From: Deinococcus betulae
Lineage (GTDB): Bacteria > Deinococcota > Deinococci > Deinococcales > Deinococcaceae
Direction: 5' to 3'
DNA length: 28,452 nucleotides
Assembly: GCF_020166395.1 (NCBI RefSeq)
Contig: NZ_JAIQXU010000041.1
Span: forward strand, 1-28,452
Below, in pieces: positions 1-12,316 of the stretch. Position 1 is the first letter of the stretch. Each line of letters opens with the position of its first letter. The notes under the pieces are model-generated. The model was not told the origin of the DNA. It did not search any database and saw only the letters and a list, made by a program, of their open reading frames with translations. Made by a program: the position numbers and the translations under genes.

Positions 1-186
1 GAGCGAGTGAACTTGACACAGGCAACTCGGAGTAAGCGGCGACTTCCCTGGACGGGCAGCACTTGTCTACTACCAGAGCAACGAGGAACCGCTCTGAGAC
101 GACAGACGGCATTTTTCCAAGCCCCTTCAACAGCCGCGTGGCTTGCCTCGCCTTTGCCGGCCCAGTCAGGCGGCATACTGCCCCGC

Positions 187-1323
<1,137 letters not shown>

Positions 1324-1647
1324 CGAATCTGGGGGCTGGCCGCAGACCCTCACAGAGTCCCGACCGTGCTCAAGAGCCGGATTGAATCGGCGGCGACCAC
1401 ACGGACGCTGACACCACCGTCTGCAACACGCTGAACTCCGAGTGGACTTGAAAAGCTGCCTAGCAGGCTTGAAGAGCTTCGCAGCAGAGCGAGAAGAAGC
1501 AAAACGGACTGACGGGCGTGAAGTTGGCCAATAGGCAACTTACTGGTGTATGCAAAAAACAGACAGAATCCGTATCACTCCCACTTCCTCAAGAAGCGCC
1601 GAAAGACCTCCGGCTTATTCGGAATGTTTCAGTTCCGCTCCTCTCCC
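1324..1647. other. Intergenic stretch between queG and the GH31 gene, no gene seen
   Basis: 324 bp with no credible ORF and lower GC than the genes. It holds an imperfect hairpin (AAGTT 1521-1525 with AACTT 1537-1541, plus an inner GCC/GGC) and an A-run at 1554-1559 that would read as a T-run for the minus-strand GH31 transcript. No strong stem directly precedes that T-run, so I do not call a terminator. Confidence 0.4.
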
Positions 1648-3855
1648 CTAATTCACCGCGCGCAGGGTGGCCAGCAGCGCTGGGTTGTCTTCACGCACAA
1701 ATACCGCGGGCTGCCCCAGCGGCGAAGGCACCCGCACCATCTGCCCGCCAGCAAACACCTGCCCGGTCCAGGCATGCACCCAGCGCGACCCGGCCGGCAG
1801 ACGCACTCGCGTCTCATTCTGGCCGGGCCGCAGGGCTGGGGCCACCAGCAGGTCCGGCCCCAGCAGATAGCTGGTGGGCTGCGCCTCAAAGGGTTCGGCA
1901 GGGAACTCGAACCAGACCGGGCGCATCAGGGGCGTGCCGTCCCTCTGCGCCCCGGCCATCAACCCGGCGCGGTAGGGGGCCAGCGCCGCGTACAGCCGCG
2001 CGGCCCGGGCCAGCGCCGGCAGAGTGGCGGGGTCGTACGCCTGGGCATTGTCAGCAGGCCGGTTGCCTTCATGGGTGCGCAGCAGCGGCGTGAACGCACT
2101 GAACTCCAGCCAGCGCGCCAGCACTTCCGGCGAGCGGCGAATGTTGATGGGCACCTGCGTGACCGTGGTGTAGCCGCCTGCATCGGCGTGATTGAGCGTC
2201 ATGCCGCTGAGGCCGCCTGACAGCAGCCCCGTCAGCGCCGAGCGCAGGCCATCGTCTGCGCCCCAGTTCACCAGCTGGTCGCCTGCCCAGAAGGCCCCGG
2301 CCTGCCCCGGCGAGGTGGTGAAGGCGCTGCGGTGAAACACCAGCTTGTCGCCGCCCAGTTCGGCGGCCAGTTCACGGTTCAGGCGCGCCCACAGCACCGG
2401 ATAGGCGTTGTGCAGGGCCGTGGCCGTACCGCGCGCCGGGCGGGCGTCCAGCGGCAGACTCTCGCCGAAGTCGGCCATCCAGCCGTCCAGCCCCGCCTCG
2501 GCAATGGCGTCCCGCAGCACCGCTTTGAACCAGGCATACGCCTGGGGACTGCTCAGGTCCACGAGCGCCGCACTGAACGAGGTGTTGAGCTGGTCATAGA
2601 CACTGCCGTCCGCCTGTTTCAGCAGGAAACCGCGTTCGGCGGCCTCGCGGTACAGGTGGCGGCGAACGTTCGACTTCTCACCCGTGTCGGTCAGGAAGGG
2701 GTTGACGTAGCCCAGCACGCGCACGCCGTCGGCAGCGAGGTCGCGGCGCAGCTCGGCCCAGCCGGGGTAGTGGGCGGCGTCCAGTTCCCAGTTCCACCAC
2801 AGCTGCTGGCCAAAGCTGGTGGTGCGCCGTCCCACCCAGTCTTGCAGCCACAGGCCCGCCACGGGTACCCCGGCAGCCTTGACACGGGCGTAAACCTCGC
2901 GCACGCGCGCCGTTCCGCCCTGCACCCCCAGCAAAGCACCCTGGCCGGTCCAGGCGGGCAGCGGGGCCATGCGGCCGGTGTCGGCGGTCAGGGCGCGCGT
3001 CAGGGTACGGATATTGCCTGCGGCCAGACGCAAATGCAGCGAGGCGCCCGTCATTTCCAGGCGCCAGCGTCCGCCGCGCGTGTCCAGGGCGCCGGGTAAG
3101 GTGTCCAGGCTCCAGATGCTCTGGCCGCTTCCCTGATCGTCCAGCAGGCGCAGGTGGGGCATGGGCGCGTAACTGCTGTGCCAGGCGCCGCCCGCACCGT
3201 TGTTCGTCAGATTGGCCAGCCAAGTCAGCGGCTGCTGCCCGCGCCCCACGCCCTGCTCGCTGACCAGCACCGGCAGGCGCCGCCCCCGCAGATTCAGGGT
3301 GCTGAACTGCTCGCCGCCGCCCGTCACGCGGGTACGCAGGGCTAGGGTCCCCGCCGCGCCCAGCCCGGTCAGACGGGCGCCGCCCGTGACCACCACGCGC
3401 ACGTCTAGCACCTCGCCCTCGGCGCACAGGAGCAGCGTGTACGGCAGGGTAGGGCCATCCGGGCAGGTCAGGGTGCCAGTGCCCTGCGCCTGGGCTGGCC
3501 CAGTCACGCGCAGAGCACTCAGGCGCTGCGCCGCACACACCTGGCCCCGGCCTTCGCGTACCCGCACCATGCCGCGCGCCTCGGTGTAGGTCACGGGCCG
3601 GTCGGTGGCGTACAGGAAGGCGGCCCCCGGCCCGGCCGACCAGACCTCCTGCCCGGCGCGGGTGACCCGCCAGCCCCCCTGGGTGGTGACGGTCAAGGCG
3701 CCCAGAGTGACCGTCTCAGCGCTAGCCTCCAGTGACCCAGGGCCCGGCGGCGCCGTCACGCCCCGCCCATAGCCCAGCAGGCCTACGGCGGCCAGCACGC
3801 CCATCAGACCCAGCACCGCCTCTCTGCGCCTCACACCCCAGTTCACGCCCTGCAT
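1648..3855 (-). CDS. Secreted glycoside hydrolase family 31, YihQ-like alpha-glycosidase
   Basis: 735 residues. The N-terminus (residues 12-30) is a hydrophobic signal or anchor segment without a lipobox Cys. The second half follows E. coli sulfoquinovosidase YihQ closely as I recall it: GVQGGT (311-315), QDWVG (338-342), WMADFGE with the GH31 nucleophile Asp462, WAGDQ with the probable acid/base Asp526, and DAGGYTT with Tyr562. Compared with the YihQ sulfonate-binding set QQRWY, it keeps Gln312, Gln338, Trp354 and Tyr562 but has Gln351 where the sulfonate-binding Arg301 should be. The substrate may therefore be a neutral alpha-glycoside. The roughly 250 residues before the catalytic domain are less conserved and likely beta-rich. 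The ATG at 3855 has no clear ribosome site, so a GTG inside the first 14 codons is possible. It is transcribed away from the cyclotransferase gene. Confidence 0.85.
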   Translation of the reverse strand: MQGVNWGVRRREAVLGLMGVLAAVGLLGYGRGVTAPPGPGSLEASAETVTLGALTVTTQGGWRVTRAGQEVWSAGPGAAFLYATDRPVTYTEARGMVRVREGRGQVCAAQRLSALRVTGPAQAQGTGTLTCPDGPTLPYTLLLCAEGEVLDVRVVVTGGARLTGLGAAGTLALRTRVTGGGEQFSTLNLRGRRLPVLVSEQGVGRGQQPLTWLANLTNNGAGGAWHSSYAPMPHLRLLDDQGSGQSIWSLDTLPGALDTRGGRWRLEMTGASLHLRLAAGNIRTLTRALTADTGRMAPLPAWTGQGALLGVQGGTARVREVYARVKAAGVPVAGLWLQDWVGRRTTSFGQQLWWNWELDAAHYPGWAELRRDLAADGVRVLGYVNPFLTDTGEKSNVRRHLYREAAERGFLLKQADGSVYDQLNTSFSAALVDLSSPQAYAWFKAVLRDAIAEAGLDGWMADFGESLPLDARPARGTATALHNAYPVLWARLNRELAAELGGDKLVFHRSAFTTSPGQAGAFWAGDQLVNWGADDGLRSALTGLLSGGLSGMTLNHADAGGYTTVTQVPINIRRSPEVLARWLEFSAFTPLLRTHEGNRPADNAQAYDPATLPALARAARLYAALAPYRAGLMAGAQRDGTPLMRPVWFEFPAEPFEAQPTSYLLGPDLLVAPALRPGQNETRVRLPAGSRWVHAWTGQVFAGGQMVRVPSPLGQPAVFVREDNPALLATLRAVN

Positions 3856-3909
3856 CCTGGCACGAAGGCTGGCCGCATGAAGAACTTCTGGGGGCGTTTT
3901 CCCTCGCAG

Positions 3910-3938
3910 GCCGGGCGCCCGGCGACTACCATAAGGGC
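3910..3938. promoter_or_regulatory. Divergent promoter region with overlapping -10 boxes and a palindrome
   Basis: On the plus strand TACCAT (3927-3932) lies 6 nt before the GTG of the cyclotransferase gene; AAGG just after it could also act as a ribosome site. On the minus strand the almost same bases read TATGGT (3933-3928), pointing toward the GH31 gene with a leader of about 65 nt. Immediately upstream of the plus -10 is a perfect 14-bp palindrome, GCCGGGC/GCCCGGC (3910-3923). In DNA this GC-rich the palindrome may be chance. Confidence 0.4.
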
Positions 3939-4784
3939 GTGCGCCTGCTCCGCTTTGCCCCGCTGCTGACCCTGCTGACCGTGCCCCTGACTGCCGCCCT
4001 GACCTCCCAGACCACGGCGCCCACCCTGACCCCCACCGTCACGGCGCGCTACGCCCATGACCGCGCCGCCTTTACCCAGGGGCTTCAGTACCTGGGAAGC
4101 GGCGTGTACCTGGAAAGCACCGGCCAAGTGGGCCAGTCCGGCGTGCGCCGGGTGGACCTGAAAAGCGGCAAGGTGCTGGCGCAGGTCGCCACCCCCCTGG
4201 GCAGCGCCTTTGGTGAGGGCGTGGCGGTGCTGGGCGGCGCGGCCTATCACCTGACCTGGCAAGACGGCGTGGCCTTTACCTTTGACGCGCAGACCCTGAA
4301 AGAAACCGGGCGTTACCGCTACAGCGGCGAGGGCTGGGGCCTGACCACCGACGGCAAGGCGCTGATTATGAGTAACGGCAGCGCCGCGCTGACCTGGCGT
4401 GACCCGAAGACCTTTCAGGTAAGGCGCACCCTTCAGGTCACTGACCAGGGCCAACCGGTGCGCAACCTGAACGAACTGGAATACGTTCAGGGCAGCATCT
4501 ACGCCAACATCTGGCTGACCGACCGCATCGCCCGCATTGACCCCCAGACCGGGCGCGTGACTGCGTGGCTGAGCGTGGCCGACCTGACCCGCGAGGCCAG
4601 CACCGCCGCCACGCGCAGTGGCCGCCCGCTGACGTTTGACGATGTGCCCAACGGCATCGCCTACGTGCCCGAACGCGGCACCCTGCTCCTGACCGGCAAG
4701 CGCTGGGGGCTGATGTTTGAGGTCAAGGTGCCGGGCGTGAAACCGGAGACCGGACTCAGTGGCCGGGCGGCGCCCAGAAAATAG
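3939..4784 (+). CDS. Secreted glutaminyl-peptide cyclotransferase (glutamine cyclotransferase family)
   Basis: Converts N-terminal glutamine of peptides to pyroglutamate, by family; acts outside the cytoplasmic membrane. The 281-residue product starts with a signal peptide (MRLLRF, then a Leu/Thr/Pro-rich hydrophobic stretch, then AALTS). It then shows the plant/bacterial-type beta-propeller features: YAHDRAAFTQGL, a Tyr-Leu-Glu-Ser-Thr-Gly step, GEGVAVLGG, TWQDG, LNELEYV and the typical NGIAYVPERGTLLLTGKRW near the C-terminus. The reading frame extends upstream to 3732, but that part is antisense to the GH31 start. The GTG at 3939 gives a proper signal peptide and follows TACCAT by 6 nt. It ends 37 bp before a strong stem-loop. 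Confidence 0.88.
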   Translation: MRLLRFAPLLTLLTVPLTAALTSQTTAPTLTPTVTARYAHDRAAFTQGLQYLGSGVYLESTGQVGQSGVRRVDLKSGKVLAQVATPLGSAFGEGVAVLGGAAYHLTWQDGVAFTFDAQTLKETGRYRYSGEGWGLTTDGKALIMSNGSAALTWRDPKTFQVRRTLQVTDQGQPVRNLNELEYVQGSIYANIWLTDRIARIDPQTGRVTAWLSVADLTREASTAATRSGRPLTFDDVPNGIAYVPERGTLLLTGKRWGLMFEVKVPGVKPETGLSGRAAPRK

Positions 4785-4820
4785 GTCTGGCCTCTGCGTC
4801 GCGGGGAGCAAAGAAGATGA

Positions 4821-4852
4821 CCGGAAGTGCCAGCTCTGCCAGGCACTTCCGG
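4821..4852. terminator. Bidirectional stem-loop terminator between convergent genes
   Basis: Perfect 11-bp inverted repeat CCGGAAGTGCC (4821-4831) and GGCACTTCCGG (4842-4852) with a 10-nt loop. It lies between the convergent cyclotransferase (+) and thymidylate kinase (-) genes. No long T-run follows on either strand, so efficiency is uncertain. Confidence 0.7.
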
Positions 4853-4971
4853 GTTCAGTAGGTCAGTGGGGCTGAAAGGCGTTAGGTCGCGTCCAGCCAG
4901 CCCACGTCATGACCAGCAGGTGAAGTGCAGAGGCGTGCTGCGAGATCCCTCAAACAGCACGCCCTCAAAAG

Positions 4972-5628
4972 CTATAGGCGCTGCTCTGCGTCAAGCTGCG
5001 CCCCGCCGACGCTCAGCCGGCCTGAAACGGCTGCCCAGATGGCCGCGTCCAGTTCGTCTTCAGACTGGGTGGCGTCCAGCACCAGAAAGCGCGCAGGGTC
5101 AGCGGCGGCCAGCGCCAGGAAGCCTCCCCGCACCCGCTGATGAAACCCCAGGTCGGCCTGTTCCAGCCGGTCAGGCTGGCCCCGGCGAGCGGCGCGCGCC
5201 AATCCCAGAGCCGGGTCCAGGTCCAGCAGCACGGTCAGGTCGGGGGTCAGGCCACCTGTGGCGGCGGCAGTGATGCTGGCCAACAGCGGCGCGGGCAGTC
5301 CCCGTCCCGCGCCCTGGTAGGCCAGGCTGGAATCGGCGTAGCGGTCGCACACCACGACCTCTGCGCGGGCCAGCGCCGGGCGCACCACCTGGGCGACCAG
5401 TTGCGCGCGACTGGCCGAATACAGCAGAAATTCCGGCAAGGGGTCCATGCTCAGGGCCGGGTCCAGCAGCACCTCACGCACCCGCGTGCCCAGGGGGGTG
5501 CCACCCGGTTCGCGTGTGACGGTGTGGGCCCGCCCCGCCGCCGTGAGGCGCCGCGTCAGGCGCGCCAGCTGGGTACTTTTGCCTGCCCCCTCCGGGCCCT
5601 CAAAGCTGAGGAAAAAGCCTGGCCTCAC
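4972..5628 (-). CDS. tmk: Thymidylate kinase
   Basis: Phosphorylates dTMP to dTDP with ATP; essential for dTTP supply. The 218 residues show a P-loop GPEGAGKST (11-19), the DRYADSSLAYQG substrate segment, and a lid region with ARRGQPDRLEQ and FHQRVRGGF, all typical of Tmk. The start is a GTG at 5628-5626 that overlaps the TGA of the upstream Nif3-like gene (GTGA, 4 bp). This implies translational coupling and one transcript. Length is normal. Confidence 0.95.
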   Translation of the reverse strand: MRPGFFLSFEGPEGAGKSTQLARLTRRLTAAGRAHTVTREPGGTPLGTRVREVLLDPALSMDPLPEFLLYSASRAQLVAQVVRPALARAEVVVCDRYADSSLAYQGAGRGLPAPLLASITAAATGGLTPDLTVLLDLDPALGLARAARRGQPDRLEQADLGFHQRVRGGFLALAAADPARFLVLDATQSEDELDAAIWAAVSGRLSVGGAQLDAEQRL

Positions 5629-6413
5629 AGCCCGGTGGGATGGTGCAGGAACTGCCAGGGCAGGCCAAATTCGTCTTCCAGGCGGGCGGCCAGGGCGCGC
5701 ACCCCAAAGACCTCGGTTTCGTAGTGGCCAGCGTAGACCACATTTACGCCGTACTCAAAGGCATCGTGAAAATGCTTGTGCTCGGGCTCGCCGGTCAGGA
5801 GGGTGTCCAGGCCCGCCGCAGCTGCTTCGGGGATGCTCCCGGCACCGCTGCCGCTCAGTACACCCAGACGGCGCACCGTAGGCGAGCGCCCGCCCCCGTG
5901 GACCAGGCAGATTTCGCCGGTCAGCTTCTGCACGCGGTCGGCAAAATCCTGCAGGGTCTGCTCAAACGGCAGCTCGCCGGCCAGGCCAATCTTGCCGCCG
6001 GCCCACTCACCAAACGGCTGGGTGTGTTGCAGGCTCAGGGCGCGCGCCATCATGGCGTTGTTGCCCACTTCGGGGTGGGCGTCCAGGGGAATATGGGCGG
6101 CGTAGACATTCAGGTCGGCCATCAGGGCGGTGCGTACCCGCTCCCGGTGCGGCCCGGTGATCGGCAGAGGCTGGCCCCAGAACAGGCCGTGGTGGGCAAT
6201 CAGCAGGTCGGCACCGCTGTCGGCCGCGTGTTGGAGGGTCTTGAGACTGGTGTCTACGCTGACGGCCACCCGGCGAATCTGCTCGGTGCCTTCTATTTGC
6301 AGGCCGTTGAGGCTGGGGTCTTTGAACGCGCCGATGTTCAGGTACTCGCCCAGCCAGCGCACCAACTGGTCGCGGGGCACCTCGCCGCGCGTGGGAGAAG
6401 AAGGAAGCGACAT
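5625..6413 (-). CDS. Nif3-like dinuclear metal-centre protein (YbgI / GTP cyclohydrolase I type 2 family)
   Basis: The protein has the metal-binding motifs of the toroidal hexameric Nif3/YbgI family: LIAHHGLFWG, YAAHIPLDAHPEVGNN, LLTGEPEHKHF and YAGHYETE near the C-terminus. Cellular function of the family is poorly defined; it has been annotated both as a GTP cyclohydrolase type and as a DNA-metabolism or envelope-integrity protein. Three in-frame ATGs exist (6440, 6422, 6413). The last is preferred because TAGAAT (minus strand, 6426-6421) lies exactly 7 nt before it, a leaderless arrangement that would exclude the other two. This gives 262 residues. First gene of a two-gene unit with tmk. 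Confidence 0.87.
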   Translation of the reverse strand: MSLPSSPTRGEVPRDQLVRWLGEYLNIGAFKDPSLNGLQIEGTEQIRRVAVSVDTSLKTLQHAADSGADLLIAHHGLFWGQPLPITGPHRERVRTALMADLNVYAAHIPLDAHPEVGNNAMMARALSLQHTQPFGEWAGGKIGLAGELPFEQTLQDFADRVQKLTGEICLVHGGGRSPTVRRLGVLSGSGAGSIPEAAAAGLDTLLTGEPEHKHFHDAFEYGVNVVYAGHYETEVFGVRALAARLEDEFGLPWQFLHHPTGL

Positions 6414-6593
6414 AACCGCCATTCTAGAGCCGTCTGGCAACGGCTAGCCCAGAGGCCAGAACGCAGAGGATTCATTGCCAGAGACAGGCTCGGCAAGGGA
6501 TGACGGGCCAGGCTGAGAGCTGCCCAGTCTCTACACCTCACCCCCATGCTGACCGGCTGTTCAATTCCAGATGCACGAATCATCAATATGGCG

Positions 6594-6630
6594 TATGAAA
6601 AACGTCATAGACACGGCTTATGCTGGACCC
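6594..6630 (+). promoter_or_regulatory. Leaderless promoter with a TATGA-N6-TCATA dyad
   Basis: TATGCT (6619-6624) precedes the ATG at 6631 by 6 nt. A weak -35 ATGAAA (6595-6600) is 18 nt upstream. It overlaps an inverted repeat, TATGA (6594-6598) and TCATA (6605-6609), well placed for a repressor or activator. Confidence 0.45.
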
Positions 6631-6897
6631 ATGAGCATCACCCGTCATTTCAGCGATACGCGGACGGAGACAGGCCGCGTGAGGATTCTTCTGCGCGCCG
6701 GTCTGGTTCTGCTGAACGCTGAAGGTGCCGGGTGGCACCACAGCAGTCAGCATGCCTCTTTGCAGGACGCTGCCCTGGAACTGGCCATGTTGCCTCAGCT
6801 CGGCGCTGACCTGTATGCCTGCGCCCTAAGTGATCTTGAGGAGCAACTCGCCAAAGAGGGCGCCGCACCAGACGAACCCTTCTGGGGCGCGGCTTGA
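6631..6897 (+). CDS. Small uncharacterised acidic protein (88 aa)
   Basis: I do not recognise a family. The product begins MSITRHFSDTRTETGRVRIL and ends DEPFWGAA. It is mixed hydrophobic and acidic in the middle and C-terminal half, has one Cys, and shows no signal peptide or membrane helix. The GRVRILLRAGLVLLNAEG segment suggests beta strands followed by helices. The frame is open from 6571, but the ATG at 6631 sits 6 nt after a TATGCT -10 box, which fits a leaderless start. It stands alone between the divergent Nif3 gene and the convergent mqnC gene. Confidence 0.6.
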   Translation: MSITRHFSDTRTETGRVRILLRAGLVLLNAEGAGWHHSSQHASLQDAALELAMLPQLGADLYACALSDLEEQLAKEGAAPDEPFWGAA

Positions 6898-6904
6898 GCC
6901 AGCA

Positions 6905-6934
6905 GCGCTAGACATTACGCTAGATGCTAAGCGC
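6905..6934 (+). terminator. Possible terminator after the 88-aa gene
   Basis: GCGCTAG (6905-6911) pairs with CTAAGCGC (6927-6934) with one bulged base; the sequence continues CTCCTTTG. It starts 8 nt after the stop codon. The stem is short and the T-tract is weak. Confidence 0.4.
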
Positions 6935-6990
6935 CTCCTTTGTGGGGCGGGTCAGGCGTGGGACCACTCAGTTGCGGGTAGGGTGCTTTG

Positions 6991-7117
6991 GCCTAAAAGG
7001 CTGCTGTCTTCAGACAGGTCCTCAGGATTCGTCCACACGCTGTAAAGAACGGGATACCCCTTCCAAGGCAACTCACCGCCTGGACCATGACAGCGAGACG
7101 CAAGCCTGAGGCGGTGA
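6991..7117. other. Cluster of hairpins in the intergenic region before mqnC
   Basis: Three inverted repeats follow each other: GCCT/AGGC (6991-7001), CTGTC-TTCA-GACAG (7004-7017), and a 9-bp repeat TCACCGCCT (7073-7081) with AGGCGGTGA (7109-7117). The region lies between convergent genes and codes for nothing recognisable. It could be 3'-end structures or a small RNA; no promoter was identified. Confidence 0.3.
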
Positions 7118-7158
7118 ACCTCCCCTGACTTCATAGGGCCGCCGACTTTCCCCTGTTG

Positions 7159-8337
7159 TCAGGACGCGGCGCCCACCGCCCGCTCGGCTTCGGGGTTCTG
7201 CTCGGTGCGGTTCAGGGCGGCGTTTACATCAGGCCAGGCAATGATCTGAAAGCGGCTGTTGCGAATGGCCGGGGTAAAGCCCGCGTCCACCGCAATGCGA
7301 ATCAGTTCGCGCACGGTGGCGCTGTGCCGGCCATGCCCGCCTGCCGCCGAGACCACGTTTTCTTCCAACATGGTGCTGCCGAGGTCGTTGGCGCCGTAAT
7401 ACAGCGCGGCCTGCGCCACCTTGAAGCCCTGCGCGGGCCACGACGCCTGAATGTTGGGCACGTTGTCCAGGGCGATGCGGGCAATCGCCAGCTGCTCCAG
7501 GTACTCGTGGGCGGTGGCGCCCGGCGCCTTGCCGTGCAGGCGGGTGTGCTCGGTTTGCAGCGTCCACATGGCAAATCCCGAAAACCCATTGCCGCCGTAG
7601 TCGCGCAGGGCCCGGTCCTGCTGCTCCCGGATTTTGAGCAGGTGGGCGGTGCGCTGGGCGTAGGTTTCACCAAAGCCAATCACCATCGTGGCGATGGTGT
7701 ACAGCCCCTTGCGCTGCGCGGCGTCAATAATGCGGAACCAGTCGGCCGAGCGGATGCGTGCCGGAGCAGCTTTGGCCCGCACTTCATCCTCCAGAATCTC
7801 GCCGCCCGCACCCGGCAGGCCGTCCAGCCCGGCGTCAATCAGGGTGTCCAGCAGATCGTCCAGAGACAGACCAAAGCTCTTTTCCATGAACAGCACTTCT
7901 TCCGGGGAAAAGGCATCAATGCGGATAGTGGGGTGGTGCGCCTTGACGTGGCGCAGCAGGCCTGTGTAGTAGTCCAGGCCCAGCTCCGGGTTCACGCCCC
8001 CCTGCAAGAGGATGCGGGTGCCGCCCACCGCCTCCAGTTCTCGGATCTTGGCGCTGATCTCTTCGTAATCCAGCGTGTAGCTGTCTTTCTGGCGCCGGGT
8101 GCGGTAAAAGGCGCAGAAGTTGCAGCCCACGTTGCAGACATTGGTGTAGTTGATGTTCCGGTCAATCAGGAACGTCACCGTCTGCGGGTCGCGCCGGGTC
8201 AGGCGCAGGTGGTGGGCCGCCGCCGCCACCTCGGGCAGCGGCAGGCCGTACAGCGCCTCTATCTCGGGGGCCGCCAGCCGCTCGCCGCTGGCGGCCTTGT
8301 CGAGCAGTTCGGAACCGGTCAGGGCGCAGGCGCTCAT
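7159..8337 (-). CDS. mqnC: Cyclic dehypoxanthinyl futalosine synthase (radical SAM)
   Basis: Radical-SAM enzyme that cyclises dehypoxanthine futalosine in the futalosine route to menaquinone. The 392-residue protein has the cluster motif CNVGCNFCAFY (Cys68, Cys72, Cys75) after the family signature FLIDRNINYTN. It also has GGTRILLQGGVNPELGLDYY, FSPEEVLFMEK and GLPGAGGEILEDEVR, which separate MqnC from the related MqnE and CofH. Length is usual. The ATG at 8337 follows a minus-strand TACGCT (8349-8344) by 6 nt, so the mRNA is probably leaderless. It is a single gene; other mqn genes are not in the window. Confidence 0.92.
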   Translation of the reverse strand: MSACALTGSELLDKAASGERLAAPEIEALYGLPLPEVAAAAHHLRLTRRDPQTVTFLIDRNINYTNVCNVGCNFCAFYRTRRQKDSYTLDYEEISAKIRELEAVGGTRILLQGGVNPELGLDYYTGLLRHVKAHHPTIRIDAFSPEEVLFMEKSFGLSLDDLLDTLIDAGLDGLPGAGGEILEDEVRAKAAPARIRSADWFRIIDAAQRKGLYTIATMVIGFGETYAQRTAHLLKIREQQDRALRDYGGNGFSGFAMWTLQTEHTRLHGKAPGATAHEYLEQLAIARIALDNVPNIQASWPAQGFKVAQAALYYGANDLGSTMLEENVVSAAGGHGRHSATVRELIRIAVDAGFTPAIRNSRFQIIAWPDVNAALNRTEQNPEAERAVGAAS

Positions 8338-8567
8338 AGGGCGAGCGTAGCACCGCGCCGGGGTGGCATTCGTCCACAGAGGGGCAAAGGTGCTGGAGCA
8401 CTCAGGAGGAAAGCCCTGACCTCTCCCCTTTCACCCCAGGTTTCGGTTCGGGGCAGGCCAGCAAATGCGGCACGTATAGTGCAGGGCGGAAAAGACCCGG
8501 CGCTGGAAGCGGTTCTCTGTGTCTCCAGCTGCTGCGGCTTCGGCGCCGTGGTCTGGGAGGGCACGCT

Positions 8568-11361
<2,794 letters not shown>

Positions 11362-11377
11362 GCGCGGGGGACTGCCC

Positions 11378-12316
11378 ATGACCGCTGGCCCCAGCACCCT
11401 GGGCCCCGTGGACACCACAGTGCGCAAGGCCCAGACCACTCTGGACGAGCTATGGACGGCCACCCGCGTCGAAACGCGCGCTTACACGGGCAACATCATC
11501 GCCCTGACAGTCAAAAAGCATCTGCGCCGGGTGCAAGAAGCGCTGGCGGGCCTGGAAGGGCGCTACGCGGGCCGCCAGATCATCGGCGTGATGGACGGCG
11601 GCGGCGACCTGATGGTGCAGGCCAGTCTGGTGCCGCAGCAGGGCGGGCTGTACGTGGAGCGCCTGACCCTGGAAGCCAACCAGGCCCAGTTGCAGGGTGC
11701 CATTCTGCCCCTGATTCGGCCAGCCACCGTCAATCATGTATGGTGGGGCGCCGACCGCCGCCCCGGCGGGCCGCTGCTGGCCGAACTGACCGAGATGGCC
11801 GATCAGGTGATTGTGGACAGCCTGACGCTGGACATGGCGCCGTCGCGGCACTACGCCCTGGCCGACCTGGGCTGGAGCCGCTCGGCCGGCTGGCGCGAGG
11901 CGCTGGCCCAGGTGTTCGACACCCCTGACGCCGCGCGGCAGCTGCCGCGTGTGACGGGCATGACCGTGCAACACGCCGGAAAAAAAGACCTGCCGGCCCG
12001 GCTGTTTGCCGGTTTTGTGGCCGACACGCTGGGCTGGCGCGACCTGCGCGGCGTGACGTTCCAGTCGGCCCGCTGTGGACGTGAAAACGGCGACCTGTGC
12101 GGCATAGAGCTGCGCGGCGAAGGTCTGAACATTGCCCTCAGCGCTGCAGACGGCGACCTGGTTCGTATTGAGGCGCAGTGGGACGACGTGCGCCGGGACA
12201 CCGAGGTCACAGTGCCGTCCATGAGTCTGGCCCAGGGCCTGGCCCGCGTGATGGCCCGCCCTGAACGCGGCGAGGTCTTTGAGCACGCTTGGGCGCTGGC
12301 CAAAGAGACGTTGTAA
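11378..12316 (+). CDS. opcA: Glucose-6-phosphate dehydrogenase assembly protein OpcA
   Basis: OpcA proteins accompany zwf in cyanobacteria and actinobacteria and promote assembly or activity of G6PDH. The 312 residues show the family features: [20 protein letters not shown] N-terminal segment, [36 protein letters not shown] and [19 protein letters not shown]. Only two cysteines occur, Cys233 and Cys241, spaced in [16 protein letters not shown] ribosome site precedes the ATG at 11378, 16 bp after zwf. This context makes the assignment firm. Last gene of the gnd-zwf-opcA operon. Confidence 0.9.
   Translation: MTAGPSTLGPVDTTVRKAQTTLDELWTATRVETRAYTGNIIALTVKKHLRRVQEALAGLEGRYAGRQIIGVMDGGGDLMVQASLVPQQGGLYVERLTLEANQAQLQGAILPLIRPATVNHVWWGADRRPGGPLLAELTEMADQVIVDSLTLDMAPSRHYALADLGWSRSAGWREALAQVFDTPDAARQLPRVTGMTVQHAGKKDLPARLFAGFVADTLGWRDLRGVTFQSARCGRENGDLCGIELRGEGLNIALSAADGDLVRIEAQWDDVRRDTEVTVPSMSLAQGLARVMARPERGEVFEHAWALAKETL

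Noticed and set aside
7..186. N-terminal extension of queG by 60 codons
   Set aside because: Translated sequence has no similarity to QueG and the GTG at 187 gives the family length with a -10 box at the right distance.
1521..1541. Terminator for the GH31 gene
   Set aside because: The hairpin is bulged and weak, and the nearby T-run on the minus strand is upstream of it, not after it.
6594..6609. Radiation/desiccation response motif upstream of the 88-aa gene
   Set aside because: TATG and CATA halves exist but are separated by 8 rather than 7 bp, and the inner bases do not fit the known 17-bp palindrome. Kept only as a generic dyad.
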